Program-made: the position numbers and the translations under genes
Origin: Ridgeia piscesae
Taxonomy: Eukaryota > Annelida > Polychaeta > Sabellida > Siboglinidae
Length of the DNA: 64,000 bases
Reading direction: 5' to 3'
Assembly (NCBI GenBank): GCA_025642075.2
Contig: JAODUO010000053.1
Coordinates: 1,869,501-1,933,500 of the forward strand
Shown: positions 22,601 through 35,120 of the stretch, piece by piece
Layout: each line of letters begins with the position of its first letter
Numbering within the stretch: position 1 is the first letter of the stretch
The notes under the pieces: model-generated
Databases searched by the model: none
Told to the model about the DNA's origin: nothing
Seen by the model: only the letters and a program-made list of their open reading frames with translations

Positions 22601-25600
22601 CAAAACCAAAAAGTTGATGTAGTCATTGTCACCCGCCATTGCTAGCTTCACTAAAGTGGTGCAAAAGAAAAAAAATTACAATCATAGATAACAGAAAGCA
22701 AATGCAAAACGATTTGAATTAGCTATTTATGGAATGTAACTTTCCTGATGGAACAACGTGAACATTACCATTGCAGATCCGATGGTGCGCACAGAACTTA
22801 TGGAACAAGTTCCTCACATTGCAATGTTCTGCCATGAGAACGCCTCGCTGTTCCACGAAGACAAACCCATCTCCAGTTATATTCTACCAATCATAATCAA
22901 GTACTTGACATACACCAACAACCAGGTTGGTTTAAATGATGTGTTTTCACTCTTTCTTGCTTTCAATCGATAGTCTTGTTGAATGGATGTACAAATAAGA
23001 GCTTAGATTAAGTGGATGGTTTTGTTTTAAATGTGATTATGCTCTGCCAGGAGTTAAATTAAGTAAATCAGAAATCATATTGCAGGTTCGCAAGACAAGT
23101 CAAGCTGCTCTATTAGTGCTCTTGGAACAAGGTCTATTAGAAAAAGGTATGATTTTGAAATTCGTTCTTTTGCAGTTATTATGTTCTCCAATTTTACAGA
23201 TTTCCCATAATTATTTTACCTAAGAGAAATATTTCAGTGCAGGTAAGCACGTGAACATTTTATTTTGTGTTGAAGGTGTATACCATTTCTTGAGTTCAGA
23301 ATAATCAGAGAGAAAATAGTTTCCAGCATCATGATAGGTAGAGATTGTGTCACTGGACAGATTTCCAATTTTCCTTTCCGTTGCAGGATAACTATTACAA
23401 ATTTATAAATAATGTATTTTCTATGTGATGTTGTGAAAATGTAAACAAAGTCCGTTTGGTAATTGGAAATTAGATGTTCTGCCTTTAAGGCCAGATTTGT
23501 GATTGTGTTGCAACGCTGCTCTGGATTAGTATTTTTATGTGGTTTAGAAACCGGTAATTTTTGTCCTGTTGAATCAGTGGTCTATGTTACATTTTTAATA
23601 AGTGACAATACTTGATACTTCCCAGTTCCAAACCATCTAAAAGTCAACTAAATGCTAGACATTGAACACATGCATCAAATAAAGATTGGACCTGCGGCAC
23701 TAGGAAGAGCAAGATGTAATCCACAATATGGAACCACATCTACGTGTCTGCATTTCATGTATGCGGTGTGTCGAACTCATCGTCTCTGTGGAATAATTTG
23801 GATATTTTATTGGGAAACTATACAGAACATATAGCTTGTACCTGATGCTGTGTGTACAGAAGTAAGGTGCACGATGTGTTATTTACTGGGAGACATTTGT
23901 TTTGTCAGGTGACGTGGAGCAGCACGTGTGTCCTGTCATCATTGACTTGGCCTGTGCAGAGAGCCCTGATGACTTCCGCACCGAAGCTGTAGCGGTTGGT
24001 GGACTTAATTCTTTTGTGACCAATACTCGTTTCACGAATAAATGACAACTATGTCCAGTAATTAAAACACTCTGTCCACACAGTTTCAGTAATCTGCTGA
24101 CGATACATCAATTGCGAGTGCTACATAGATAGATATACACATATTGTTCTGGTCTTTGTTATCCAAGTCATGTTTCCCATAAGCCTGTGGTATAAATGTT
24201 TTTGTTTAAAGAGGTTGATTCAGAAAAAGTTATTACCATATCTGACATGTGCCGGGGATGGTGTTTGAGAAGCTGTGGAGTTCACAGAACTGTTTGTCTG
24301 GGCCATCTGAAAGACATGGGTAGTGAGATGTTGACAGTTGGATCATCTTACTATTCTGTCTTTCCAATGGAACAGATCTAAGTCTGCTGACACAAGGAGA
24401 TAAACAGCAGCGAGTAGACTCAGAGGCAATTAGAAAAGCCATAGATTTTGGTGTCGCCATTCAGGCATACCTCTGGAGTAGTAGCTTCCAGCTAGTTCTA
24501 CAGTCCAAGTGGCTGTGATCCGTGTGCTAACAAGCGTATCACAGCCTGCTTGGATCATAGAAACACTGCGAATGTCTTCAGTTGACGGTGTACATGTGTA
24601 TTGTACCAGTTACTATCACACACACTTGTCAAATGATGACTGTAAGCTTTGTAATAAGACGGACATTAGTATGTACATGATAGTAATAATAGACTTCTTT
24701 TGCGCCAACATCCTCGAAGATCAAGCTGAGTGGTGCGACAAAACGAAGTATTAAGCAAACTCGTAATCATAAAACAATGTGTGAGTCGTCAATGGATGGA
24801 TGAAGATGCTAGGAATCTAAGGAGGATAGGCAGCAATAAAGAAATAGGTTTTTAGACGTTGGCAGAATGAAACTATATTACATTCTGATTTAACACTGGC
24901 AGGAAGTGAATAGTCTATGTTTCACAATAGTAAAATGTGGTTGTATGATGGAGCAACAGTTTGAGAATGAACGTGGTTACATGGATGAAGACTTTGAGAT
25001 TGTGGGGTCGTCAAAGTGGCTGTGAGATGCTCAATCTACAGACATATCACAGCACGCTTTGATGAGCCCCATCTTCTTCATAGACAAACAGGACGTTTTC
25101 ACTTACATGTTGTGCTGCTCTGAAGATCAAGGTAAAATGTGGGCATTGGGATCTTGTGGTTCTTTGGCACAGATACCAACAATGGCTTTTAGTGTCGCTT
25201 CTGAAAGCATGAGGTGAATGAAATTGTGAAACCTTCAAAAACCTGTTGATGTGTCTCCATGGCGACGGTGTAGCTGACTCATCACAGTGGCTGTGATGTG
25301 TGTCTTATGCTATCATATCACAGCCTGCTTTGATGAGCCGGAACACTGCCTCTGTCAGCCAGAGGAACATGTCCAGCCAAACAACTGACCATGACCAGTG
25401 ATCCAAGCCGGCTAGACATTGGAGGGAGAACTGACCAGAATACAGCTGTCAAAGTGGCTGTGATGTGTTGATCGTATCGTATCACAGCCAGCTTTGATGA
25501 GCTGCTGTCTGGTGTATTACTGCAGTCTTCAGTGACTTCTATCTCTGAAGACACTCAGGAGGTGTAGATTCATTGTGTCTGTATTTATTGTGTATTTATT

Positions 25601-28600
25601 GTGGCCTTATCAAAGGAAAGGTGTAATACATTGAGATGCCATATCAACAAAAGATTATTTCTGACAAATAAAACTGAATCACAGTTATAACATATATACT
25701 TATGTTTATCCTCTTTCTAACACACGATTGTTTTATATATTTATAAAACAATCGTGTGTTAGAAAGAGGATAAACATAAGTATATATGAACGTTATGATA
25801 CTTACGTATCATTAAAACCAGTTGCAGTGTTAATTTTCAAAGTCGGCATGATTTTAGATCTTTGATGTGATGTGTGTTGTGGTGATTGTCAGTGATGCTG
25901 GACTTGTTGTGCGCATTGAAGCGACTGTGAAATGGTACGTTGGACTTCATATCACAGCCTGCTTTGATGAGCATAATGTCCTTGAGCGACATCTGCAGAC
26001 TCTATAGTGCACCACCACGGCATATTACAGCAGTTTTATATTTGGCAGATCTCCATTCAGAAGTAAGATGTGTTTGTAACTGGGTTCGTCTGTATCATAT
26101 GCATATCATGTTATTATATCACTAGGGAGTTAAATGAAATGAAAGACTGATGATTATCAGTAGCAGCTGCAGTAGTAGACCACTTGCAGTGGATTACACA
26201 TGTTGAACAAGTAACAATTTGATAGGAATTTTACTCTTAAAAGTGCTTACTATTTTATTCTTGCCAAAGTTTTAAACTGTTGCAAAATTTGTATGGAATT
26301 TATACAGGCACGGCTGACTTCTAATTTCTAATTTACTTTTATATATAATTTAATGTATATTTATTTCTTGTAAAACACTTAAGGAAACTGCATGGTGTGA
26401 CTATTGTTATACTCTGTCTGTTGTGCAGCTTATGAGCAAGATGGCGCCACTTGTTGGTGACGACATGACTTGCAGAATCTTCCTGCCCCGGTTCGCAGAT
26501 ATGTGCACAGATACACTATTCCATGTGAGAAAGGTAGGCACAGCTGTAAGTGGTTGTCATGCCTAGTCATGATTTAGCTGTCACAAACTGCAAACAATAC
26601 CTAAGAGAGGAGTGTAGAGTCTTCGTGCTCTTTGACCTCGTAAATCTTAGTAAATTTAGTGTTTTATCTACTGCTGCAGATGATATAGCAATGATTGTGC
26701 TACAGTGTTAGTTCCAAAGTTACGCTTATAGCCTCCTAACCCTGAGATAAATATAAGCATTGCTTGGCCACCGATTCTGGGGCATTCATTTCAGACATTG
26801 CATTCTTGTAAACAGTGTTTATGTGTGGCAGGTGTGTGCGGCTAACTTTGGTGACTTGTGCAGCGTTGTGGGACAAGACAGCACAGAAGCACTGCTGGTG
26901 AGAACTACCCTCAGTCCCTTACACTCTCACAATGTACATGTCTGTTTTCTCTGTACACAACCAGTTTACTAGATGTTTTGTTAAACGTTTTTAAACTGGA
27001 ATACCTGCATTATCATGTAGCATAATAGCAATTGTACTGGAAGGATGTTTTTTTCTTTGCAATGGGAAGTTAAACAATAATAGTTTTATTAGTATCATGT
27101 TGTCGCAATTGTAGTTATAGGCAGGTCAATGTCTGAATATAATTATAATAATTTTATATATATAGTGCCATATGAAATAATAATGTTATCAGTTAGAAAC
27201 GTGTTATCAGTTAGAAATTATTGAGTAGACATGTCGTGTTTGCGGTGTTCCAGCTGCCCAAGTTCTGCTTCCTGTGCGAGGACGGGGTGTGGGGAGTGAG
27301 GAAGGCATGCGCCGAGTGCTTTACACAAGTCGCCTGTGCCTGCTCCACTGACGTCCGCCGCAAAGAACTAGCTCAGACCTTTCTGTCCCTCATCTGTGAT
27401 CAGTCGAGATGGGTAAGTGGCATGCCATATATTGTGCATGTTTTGCCAGTCGGTGGCTTTGAATGAATGTAGCCCATTTGTTCAGCCCTTATTGTGCTTG
27501 ATTAGAACTCTAGACTACCCTTTAGATTCTTATTGATAAGACACAAACAAGGGTGCTCACTCTAGCTCATGGTAAGGAAGATTTGGAGTCCTTTCCTGGC
27601 ATATACGTGTCACCGTCATCACAGCAAGTTATCTGTGGTTACATTGCTAGGTGTCCATGATCCTGACCATCATTTATTCTTTCACTTCAGGTTCGCATGG
27701 CAGCCTTTCAAGCTCTGGGAGGATTCATTGCAACATTCGCAGACTCTAGTATGACAGGGTTATATTTCAACGAAGAGGGACTATTAGTTGTTAGCAAGGC
27801 ACATGACTGTAGAAGGTGAGTTGTCTTTACAAATGACTGCACCCTTTTCTAGTCATGACTGGGTGAGTCTCCAGCTGTTCTGTATCTGTGTACAGGGAAT
27901 TCAGTAAAGACATTAAATTGGCTCTGTATCTTGTCTGTTTGGACCTTAAAGTATAATTTATTGATTTGAATAGTCGGTGGATATTTAGTAGCTTGTTTTG
28001 GACAAAGTTGGTTACGGAAGTTCCACTACTGGTGCATAAATTGGCAATGGATCAGTCAGAAATGTCACCAGTGTTTTGTTATCTGAACAGTGATCAAGCT
28101 TTGACAGTGTAAAAGGTGTTGTGTTGGTACACTGTAGTGTTGGTACGCTGTAGTGTTGGTACGCTGTAATATTGGTACGCTGTAATGTTGGTATACTGTA
28201 GTGTTGGTACACTGTAGTGTTGGTACGCTGTAATGTTGGTATACTGTAGTGTTGGTACGCTGTAATGTTGGTATACTGTAGTGTTGGTATGCTGTAATGT
28301 TGGTATACTGTAGTGTTGGTACGCTGTAATGTTGGTACACTGTAGTGTTGGTACACTGTAGTGTTGGTACACTGTAAGTGTTGGTACACTGTAGTGTTGG
28401 TACGCTGTAATGTTGGTACACAGTTGTGTTGGTAAGACCACAATAAGGGGTTCATCTGCCATTCCCTGATGGAAGAGTACCCTATAGAAATAGCGTTGTG
28501 CAGGCAGTCTGAATTTGAGGACATATAGTGTTGAGTGAGTAGAAATTAAATTTTTGTGCAATGTGGCATCAGAGCTGTTACATGACAGTTGGCGGTCTTT

Positions 28601-31600
28601 CTGCTTATTGATACTGGTGTCATGTTGATTGGTGATGTCAACATGACAAATAATTGTGTGACGTGTGACATTGTGTCAGGTTTCAAAGCGGTTTGTAGGA
28701 AACTGAGGTATTAAAATGTCACAAATTGTCCATGGCACATCTGTCATTGAAGGTACGTGTGACGTTTTAATAACAATATAAATTTTGTAGGAAATGAAGG
28801 AAACATTATAATGGCTGCCTGGTCAGATGGTATAGTCAGATGTGTTCATTGTTGTAGAATGTGTTTTGTTGACTTCTCACCATGTGACTGTTGTAGCAGT
28901 GACGAGGATGAGTGTGATCCACCAGTCTACAGCGACTGTGACAGCTGCGAGGACACGCCAGACCCGTCACCCCCGACGTCACACACTGCCCCTGACACCA
29001 AGGAAAGTAGCACCGAGCCGGGACAGTTGACATCTGACATGGACGTGAGTTGTGAGGTAGACGACGTGGCTGGCGACACAAACATTAACAATGCAGGTGG
29101 TGACGTATCTGTGGAGGAGAGCAGGGCGCAGAACTACAAGGGTCTTTCAGAGGGTGAGAAGTCACCGGACAGTGGCGAGACAGCTGCTGCAGCTAGTCAC
29201 GGGAGTGAGGCTGCGGAGGTGACGCAAGACAGGAGCAACCTCCCGTCGAATGACGGTGATGCGAAAGAAGTGCATATGGCGCCCGAGAAAGAACCAACGG
29301 AAGAGTTCAACTCGTTTCTCTATTGGCGCACGCCACTGCCGGATGTAGACATTACAGTTGCAGCAACCGATGATGACACATCTGCTGTGACAAGGTCCAC
29401 AACAGTACCTGATGAACTCCATGACGAGACGGCAACGAAAACACAGTCGGAGGTGACTGTTGGTGAATGTTCCAATGACACGGATAGAGAACTATCAGAG
29501 AATGCGGCCAGGCTAGAGATTGGCACGAGCAGCAGTGATGCGACTGTGGTGAAGGACGCTACCGAGCCAACTGGGGTCGTAGTGCACACAGCAAGTTTGA
29601 TCACAACGGAAGAAGAACCAACGGAAACCGTCGCTCACTTCGGCACGACTCACGTCCTCGGTGAACATGTCGGGGAGTTGGCTATGAAGGTTGTAGATGG
29701 CGTTGTACAAGGTGAGAGCACAAATGTGTCTTCTTAGTTCCTGCCTTGCGTGTGGTCCTGTCACTGTCTGTATTCATAAGACATGACAAAATATGTTGTT
29801 ATAAATAGAAACTGATGGCAAATGGCTATGAGAAAGGTATTGAAGAAGATTATAACGTCAGTTTTCATGTATTTACTGTCAGATATGCTGCACTACAGTT
29901 TATTTAGAGGTACCTCTGGGTAAACTTGAAAATATTTAGATGTATTATGGGTTATTGTAACTAACAAACAAAACAAAAAATATAGTTATTGTTCATGTAA
30001 AAAGATAAACTCTTAATTAAGAGTTTGTTGATTAGAAAATGTGTTTTATAGATTTCTCAGACACGAATATGACTTACTCGTTAGTGGAGGACAAACTGTG
30101 TGCACGAAGAGACAGCTCAAGTAGAGAGGACGACATGTCAGACGAATTTCATCCAGACCAGGTCTGTTTCCGTACATCATTTATTACTAGGGTAATCAAA
30201 ATCTCCATCGGTCAAATGCTCTCAGACCCAGGGGCTCTTAAAATACTGGCATTTCATGTCGAGCGTAAGTGTCGGTTTGTAACTTGTTCACAATGATGTG
30301 CATGTGTTCTGTGAACCTATGTTCTAAGCCTACATGTAATGTAAATGTTATTTCACCAAACGAAATACATGAGTAGCCATGGTTACAGTAAGATGAATAC
30401 TGCATAATCAGTGAGGACGGTGATTTGGCTCTCGTAGATGCCATGCAGTAAGCTGATCATCTGTTTAATGAATTTCTCAGACATCTCGATAACCTCCTGT
30501 CTTGTATGAATTAATTGTATTCTGGTGCCTATCCCTTAAACAAACCCGAATCCCTTTCAGGACGTCATACCCCAGGTGCTTCTTGACCAATATCTCAGCA
30601 TGACTGACCCGGCGCGTGCACAGACAGTGGACTCGGAGATAGCCAAGCACTGTGCGTACAGCCTGCCTGCCGTCGCCTACACACTGGGCAGGAAGTACTG
30701 GCCATGTCTGCGGGAACTCTATGAGACGCTTGCTGCCGACATGCAGGTAGTTGTGGTCATGTACTCACACGCTGTCACTAGTGTAACAAATCCTCACCCA
30801 GTGCCAGCATAATTGGTGTATGAGACTTGGGCTAAAGAGTTGGTAGACCTACATTAATGTAAACCACAGTGCATTGTCAGTTTTGGAAGTGCACATATTT
30901 GTAGTTTTCTGACAAGTAGGCCACTTCTGGGCGGCAGTAAATTTAGGCTGTTGTAACAGTAGCACGATGGTAATGACTATATTATCCTGGCGTTGTGGAC
31001 AGATAAGAATTGAAGGATTAACAATATGTCAAGCACTCAAAGTGTGAAGTGAAAGTGATGTATAATTTATAGGAGATAGAAACAGAACTTTATTATTTAT
31101 ACGAGATGGAAACAGTCTGCTATGCCTGAGTACCTGCTTAGATTTAGCACTTGGCTTATTGTGTTTCTTGTGTGTACAGTAAGTGAAACCGTTGTAATGT
31201 AAGAAAGTGTGTTGTTGTTAATATTATAATCCTATTGTGTTGTTAATCCTGACATTTAACATGTTGTTTTGTGATGAAAATATCACCTGGCTGGTAAAAT
31301 GACTGATTTCCCAATCGTCCTTGGTTCTTACCAGTGTGATGTGTCTTTGTAGTGGAAAGTCCGACGCACACTCGCGTTTTCCATCCATGAACTGGGGATG
31401 ATACTTGGTGAAGAAATCACAACTGCAGATCTTGTGCCAATCTTCAATGGCTTCCTGCGAGACTTGGACGAAGTACGGGTTGGTGTACTCAAACACCTTG
31501 CCGACTTTCTTAAGGTGGGTTACACTCGTGTTTAGAAACAAAGACAGCAGGTATCGCTTGAAACAGAGGCAACAAATGTCATTTGTTTAGTCAACAAGGC

Positions 31601-34600
31601 TTTGTGTAGAAAATTTGTAATTCATAATTACCACAAAATCAGTTTTAGATGATCTTTGTATGTCAGTCGTAAACGCGTTTGTGTTGTACACGGTCAAATT
31701 GCCTGTATGGAATGCTGCATTTCCAATATGAGATTTAGATGTCACATTTACATACTCAGATTAAATTGAAAAAGAAATGTGACTCTCCACACAGCCCATC
31801 TTGACTGAACTGTGTGTGTACATTTGTATGTGTGTGTATCTTTATTCATGTCCCATGTTCAGTATGTATTTGGCATAAGTCTGTCAGACATGACCATAGT
31901 GATATATGTGATCAATATTGACATGTGGTTAGACAGTCAAGTGTGACGATATTGTCAGATATGTTCAAAATGCCAAATGTGACCACGTTGTCGGGTGTGG
32001 CCGTTGTCTTGGACCGTACTGCTGAACAGAAGTTAAGTACGTTTGTCACTGTCTTGCAGTTGCTCAAGCCGGAACTGCGACGTGAGTACCTCACGAGGTT
32101 GACAGACTTCCTAAACACTGATAACAATCGGAATTGGCGTTTTCGTGAAGATCTTGCCGAGTACGTATAGCATGCTGTTGTAATCGTTGCTAGAACTTTC
32201 TGATCAGTTGTTAGGTAATGCAGAAGGGATTCATTGTTACTGTAGATGTTCACTAAATGTTTGTGTTCATCGTGGAATCTACTGTGATTTTATAATGAAA
32301 TAAACTAAGCAAATGAGTGCACTGTAGTTGCAAATTTGGCCTCCAAAGCTTGCCTTAGGAAGAATGGAAATCATGTCTGTGTCTTTGCCGTGGTAAAATT
32401 CTGTTATGTGAATTACAGTTTAAATTTTTGAAAGGGAGTTGGCTATAAACTGTTTTTATATGGATTTGCATCAAATGTAATAACCATGATAAAGCATGTA
32501 TTTTTGCTGCTGACTGTGTTAGTGTTCTTGCTGACTGTGTTAGTGTTGTTGCAAGTGTCCAGGAGGCATCAACTGTGAGTTGTTGTTGCAGGCAGCTGGG
32601 ACTGCTGGTAGAGCTGTTCTCAGCGGATGACGTCAGTCTCTACATGCTGCCCATTGTCTTCACACTTGCCTATGATAAAGTTGCTCAAGTCAGATTGAAG
32701 GCATTCAGTGCGGTATGTAAGCGTCTCTGTTCAACTGGTGCTTTGTGTCTGTTGGACTTTCCTCTGAAACTAAATGACATTCGCACCCACCAAGCATTAT
32801 TGTAGGTCTTCTATTTCCGCCAAAATTTTGAAAGTAATATGTACACATCTTGTATGATTTTAATTGAAGGCCAGAGTGGCTTTATTTTTTACCATCGATG
32901 ATCCCACATGCCTGTCTCGTCCATCCATTCCTCCTCCCTCTAACTGTCTCTAGCTCTCCACTTCCCTCTCAGTCCTGCCCAGTTTGTCTTCACGCAGTTC
33001 TCACTTGCTGTCTGCCTCTTGCTGTAATCCACCATGTGTTAGTGGTTCCATTTCCATGCATCCAAACACTGATGCCTCATCAACTTCCTGCTCAGACTTG
33101 AAATACTTGTTGTTGTTTCAGATGAGTGTTGTGATGAGTCATCTGGCCGCTGACGAAGACAAGGAACTACTACAAGGCTACATTGCCGACTTGATCGACA
33201 AGTTCGCAAGCAATAAGCGGTGGACGCACAGACAGGCGTAAGTGAACGTCTTCCATTGTTGGGTCGTGCTCATTATGTGTTGACTTGACATGATGCATGA
33301 CGTATTGATTGTCTTACTGCCACAACCGGTGATTAATTACATAAAATGTCACTACATTTTACAAGAGGATATAAACCCATCCATGCATTTTGTACGTGCT
33401 TGAAACAATGCCGACTTCAATATCATGTTTGCATTGTTTTCATGTTGCAAGTTTTGGTCTGTCAGTAGACACCCAGATGACAGTTCAAACACGTTTTGCT
33501 AGAGTAATATTGTGTGTATCATGTATCACAAGAGCTAGAATATAGAAGTTTACTAATTGTCTATGCAGTTGCCTGGGAATGCTTGCAGTTATGACAATTA
33601 TTTGTCGGCATGCATGATTCAAATGTTTTTATATTTGTAAATGATTACTTACTGAAAATGTGTTATGTCATTATGGATAGAGGCAGAGAATGATGGGGTG
33701 GAATTTCCTTACACAAACTGTCCTGTATTCGGTAGGTTTCAACACATATGTTATTGTATCCTGGACGACGAATCGTTAAGCCGGGATAAAGTTACCGAAG
33801 AACTCTTACCAGCCATGTTGAAAATGGCATCAGACCCGATCGTGAACGTCCGAATTACACTAGGAAAGACGTTGGCCCACCATGTGATAACTTCAGGTTG
33901 GTTCACTCGGATCGTAGATCCATAAGATGTTTTGCAATGAATAAACCCATGTAAATTTTGTTCAACCATGTGTCGTCATATACTATATGTAATCATTATC
34001 GGAAATCTACCTAGCTTCAAAAATAGATGCATATCCATTCTAGGACCATGATATAAATAACTTTCTTATTTTAATTTGTACTTGTGTCACAGATACAAGA
34101 AGACTTCACCATGCCATGTATATTTTAAGCAAATTCAAATATGTGTATGAGATGACCAGCAAGATTTATTAGAAATTTGCCTGGGTTTGCAGGAAATATT
34201 GATTGTGATAAATTGTACATATGCAATTGTAGAAATATTAGAAATTTACCCATATGTCCCAATCAGTAATAAAACATGTATAAGTATTTATTAATGTTTA
34301 TAAATTTATAACTTTTTGTTCTCAGCTGATTTATATTTGTTATTGTTTTCTTTCATTCTTGAGTCTTATTTAATCATAACACACATCTACGTGTGCCTGT
34401 GTGTGTGTCGTAGAAGTGGCTGTAACAAGAGACGCGTGTTTCAGACTACTTCATGAGTGCAGACAACCCCCACTTAGGGGACTTGTTGAATGCGGTGCAG
34501 GCACTGCGGTCAGACGGTGACCGCGACGTGTGTTGCTTCATGCACTGGGCACCCGAGTCTGACCACCTTGGTCATCCCGGTCACCCTGGCCACCCTGGTC

Positions 34601-34644
34601 TCCTGGACACGGTCAGTCTGGGCTGCACGCACTGTACTATCTAG
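16657..34644 (+). CDS. PPP4R1: PPP4R1: protein phosphatase 4 regulatory subunit 1, complete, 20 coding exons
   Basis: HEAT-repeat regulatory subunit that binds the catalytic subunit of protein phosphatase 4 and directs it to substrates. Inferred exons: 16657..16663, 16748..16783, 21043..21196, 22169..22275, 22777..22925, 23086..23146, 23909..23994, 26429..26533, 26832..26897, 27254..27412, 27691..27815, 28897..29711, 30061..30161, 30561..30746, 31353..31514, 32060..32160, 32592..32712, 33122..33237, 33736..33896, 34445..34644. All junctions are GT/AG and phase-consistent, summing to 3018 nt (1005 residues; the human protein is about 950). Start MADIELYQEDS resembles MADLSLLQED of vertebrates. 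Strongly family-like blocks are MEQVPHIAMFCHENAS, GVWGVRKACAECF, LLDQYLSMTDPARAQTVDSE, AKHCAYSLPAVAYTLGR and NGFLRDLDEVRVGVLKHL. The acidic linker in exon 12 separates the two HEAT blocks and keeps FLYWRTPLPDVDI. The intron 23995-26428 hosts the mir-71/mir-2 cluster. The C-terminus is uncertain (see the alternative last exon). Confidence 0.96.
19425..19510 (+). repeat. dispersed repeat family R2, copy B
   Basis: Plus-strand partner of 760-840, sharing agctttat, gtcatttgga and ttttggacgggc in order. It lies in the 4.2-kb intron between PPP4R1 exons 2 and 3, which otherwise shows nothing supported. Confidence 0.45.
24298..24372 (+). ncRNA. mir-71: mir-71 precursor hairpin
   Basis: The 5' arm at 24308-24330 begins TGAAAGACATGGGTAGTGAG, the conserved protostome miR-71 sequence (seed GAAAGAC). 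The 3' arm at 24344-24365 (catcttactattctgtcttt) pairs with it, with ccat/atgg flanks extending the stem and a loop of about 13 nt. It lies in sense in a PPP4R1 intron, upstream of five mir-2 hairpins, the order known for the protostome mir-71/mir-2 cluster. It is probably processed from the host intron. Confidence 0.96.
24501..24563 (+). ncRNA. mir-2: mir-2 family hairpin 1 (divergent 3' end)
   Basis: The 3' arm mature product at 24537-24559 starts TATCACAGCCTGCTTGGATC (seed ATCACAG), and the 5' arm tccaagtggctgtgat pairs with it. The 3' half (CTTGGATCA instead of CTTTGATGAGC) marks it as a distinct mir-2 subtype, and the star arm has co-varied (tccaag instead of tcaaag). Confidence 0.94.
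25005..25072 (+). ncRNA. mir-2: mir-2 family hairpin 2
   Basis: Mature 3' arm at 25045-25067, starting TATCACAGCACGCTTTGATG. The paired 5' arm is gtcaaagtggctgtgag. The A-C pair at positions 10-11 of the mature product differs from the other copies while the seed is unchanged. Confidence 0.94.
25272..25342 (+). ncRNA. mir-2: mir-2 family hairpin 3
   Basis: Mature 3' arm at 25316-25338, starting TATCACAGCCTGCTTTGATG. The 5' arm ctcatcacagtggctgtgat pairs over almost its whole length. Confidence 0.95.
25443..25508 (+). ncRNA. mir-2: mir-2 family hairpin 4 (canonical miR-2a sequence)
   Basis: Mature 3' arm at 25480-25502, starting TATCACAGCCAGCTTTGATG, which to my knowledge equals the insect miR-2a product. 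The 5' arm tgtcaaagtggctgtgatg pairs with it, and cagct/agctg extends the stem base. Confidence 0.96.
25692..25787. repeat. 46-bp perfect inverted repeat (long hairpin) within the microRNA cluster
   Basis: Arms 25692-25737 and 25742-25787 are exact reverse complements around a 4-nt loop, and the similarity continues imperfectly outward (ataac on both sides). The arm includes ctctttctaacacacgattg. It lies between mir-2 hairpins 4 and 5 in the transcribed intron, so the RNA would form a 46-bp duplex. It may be a recent foldback insertion or an assembly/sequencing inversion. Confidence 0.97.
25910..25978 (+). ncRNA. mir-2: mir-2 family hairpin 5
   Basis: Mature 3' arm at 25950-25972, starting TATCACAGCCTGCTTTGATG, so its product looks identical to that of hairpin 3. 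The 5' arm attgaagcgactgtgaaat is more diverged, with wobble pairs and mismatches. It is separated from hairpin 4 by about 400 bp that include a long perfect inverted repeat. Confidence 0.92.
28116..28435. repeat. 16-bp minisatellite, about 20 copies
   Basis: Tandem copies of gttggtacactgtagt with recurring c/a and g/a variants (tacgctgtaat, tatactgtagt) in the PPP4R1 intron before exon 12. The period of 16 cycles through all frames, which produces three overlapping minus-strand open frames rich in Tyr-Gln-His-Tyr; these are not genes. Confidence 0.97.
28897..29711 (+). CDS. PPP4R1: PPP4R1 exon 12: long acidic linker exon
   Basis: An 815-nt exon encoding a Ser/Thr/Asp/Glu-rich, probably disordered linker between the two HEAT-repeat blocks. 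The acceptor is ..tgttgtag at 28896 and the donor gtgagagc follows 29711. The only well conserved island is FLYWRTPLPDVDI (about 29316-29354), equivalent to FHFWRTPLPEIDL in vertebrates. The open frame extends upstream to 28811 and downstream to 29737, but those parts are intronic by phase and splice signals. Confidence 0.9.
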
Positions 34645-35043
34645 AGAGTGACTTAGTCACTAGAACATTGCAGGAGTTAATCTGAGTTCAGTTGTCAAGG
34701 ATACTGGCATCTAAGAAAGCTACTATTAGTGTTATCTTGCAGTTGTTTTGTTCACTCAATGTTGCCTTGTGCAGTGAGTTCCTAGTTAATTGTTGAGGCC
34801 TAATAGAACATATACGGAATATGATTTGCAAGAAATATAATTCTGTTCTATAAAGAATGGCAGTGGGTCTTCTTTTCCAGTGAAAATTACACATTTTGTT
34901 TGTTACCATGGAAGCGGGGGTCTGTCTGCAAAAGTTCAAAGATCCAACTTATACAGATTAAATTATACTATTTGCACCAATTACAAATGATTGTATATAT
35001 CAGCCATGTGTGGCAGTAGTAACAAATTGCCTGCATAGGACCC

Positions 35044-35049
35044 AATAAA
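35044..35049 (+). terminator. candidate PPP4R1 polyadenylation signal
   Basis: AATAAA lies 400 bp after the in-frame stop at 34644. If the alternative last exon at 35121 is used, a later signal is needed. Confidence 0.4.
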
Positions 35050-35120
35050 ATACAGTCAAAACATGAGCACATGTCTCTTGTCACCACTGTCTAGTAACAA
35101 TAATCATTTTGCTGTTGCAG

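Noticed and set aside
24612..24645. Possible sixth mir-2-like sequence (tatcacacacacttgtc)
   Set aside because: The seed differs (ATCACAC) and no pairing arm is present nearby.
25692..25787. Calling the 46-bp inverted repeat a microRNA
   Set aside because: The stem is perfect and too long with a 4-nt loop, and it has no known miRNA sequence; kept as an inverted repeat.
28012..28561. Three overlapping minus-strand frames up to 170 codons, rich in Tyr-Gln-His-Tyr-Ser-Val
   Set aside because: A 16-bp tandem repeat stays open in all three frames; it is antisense to PPP4R1 and intronic.
29162..29764. Minus-strand frames of 83-94 codons opposite the large PPP4R1 exon
   Set aside because: Shadows of the coding strand of exon 12, with no features of their own.
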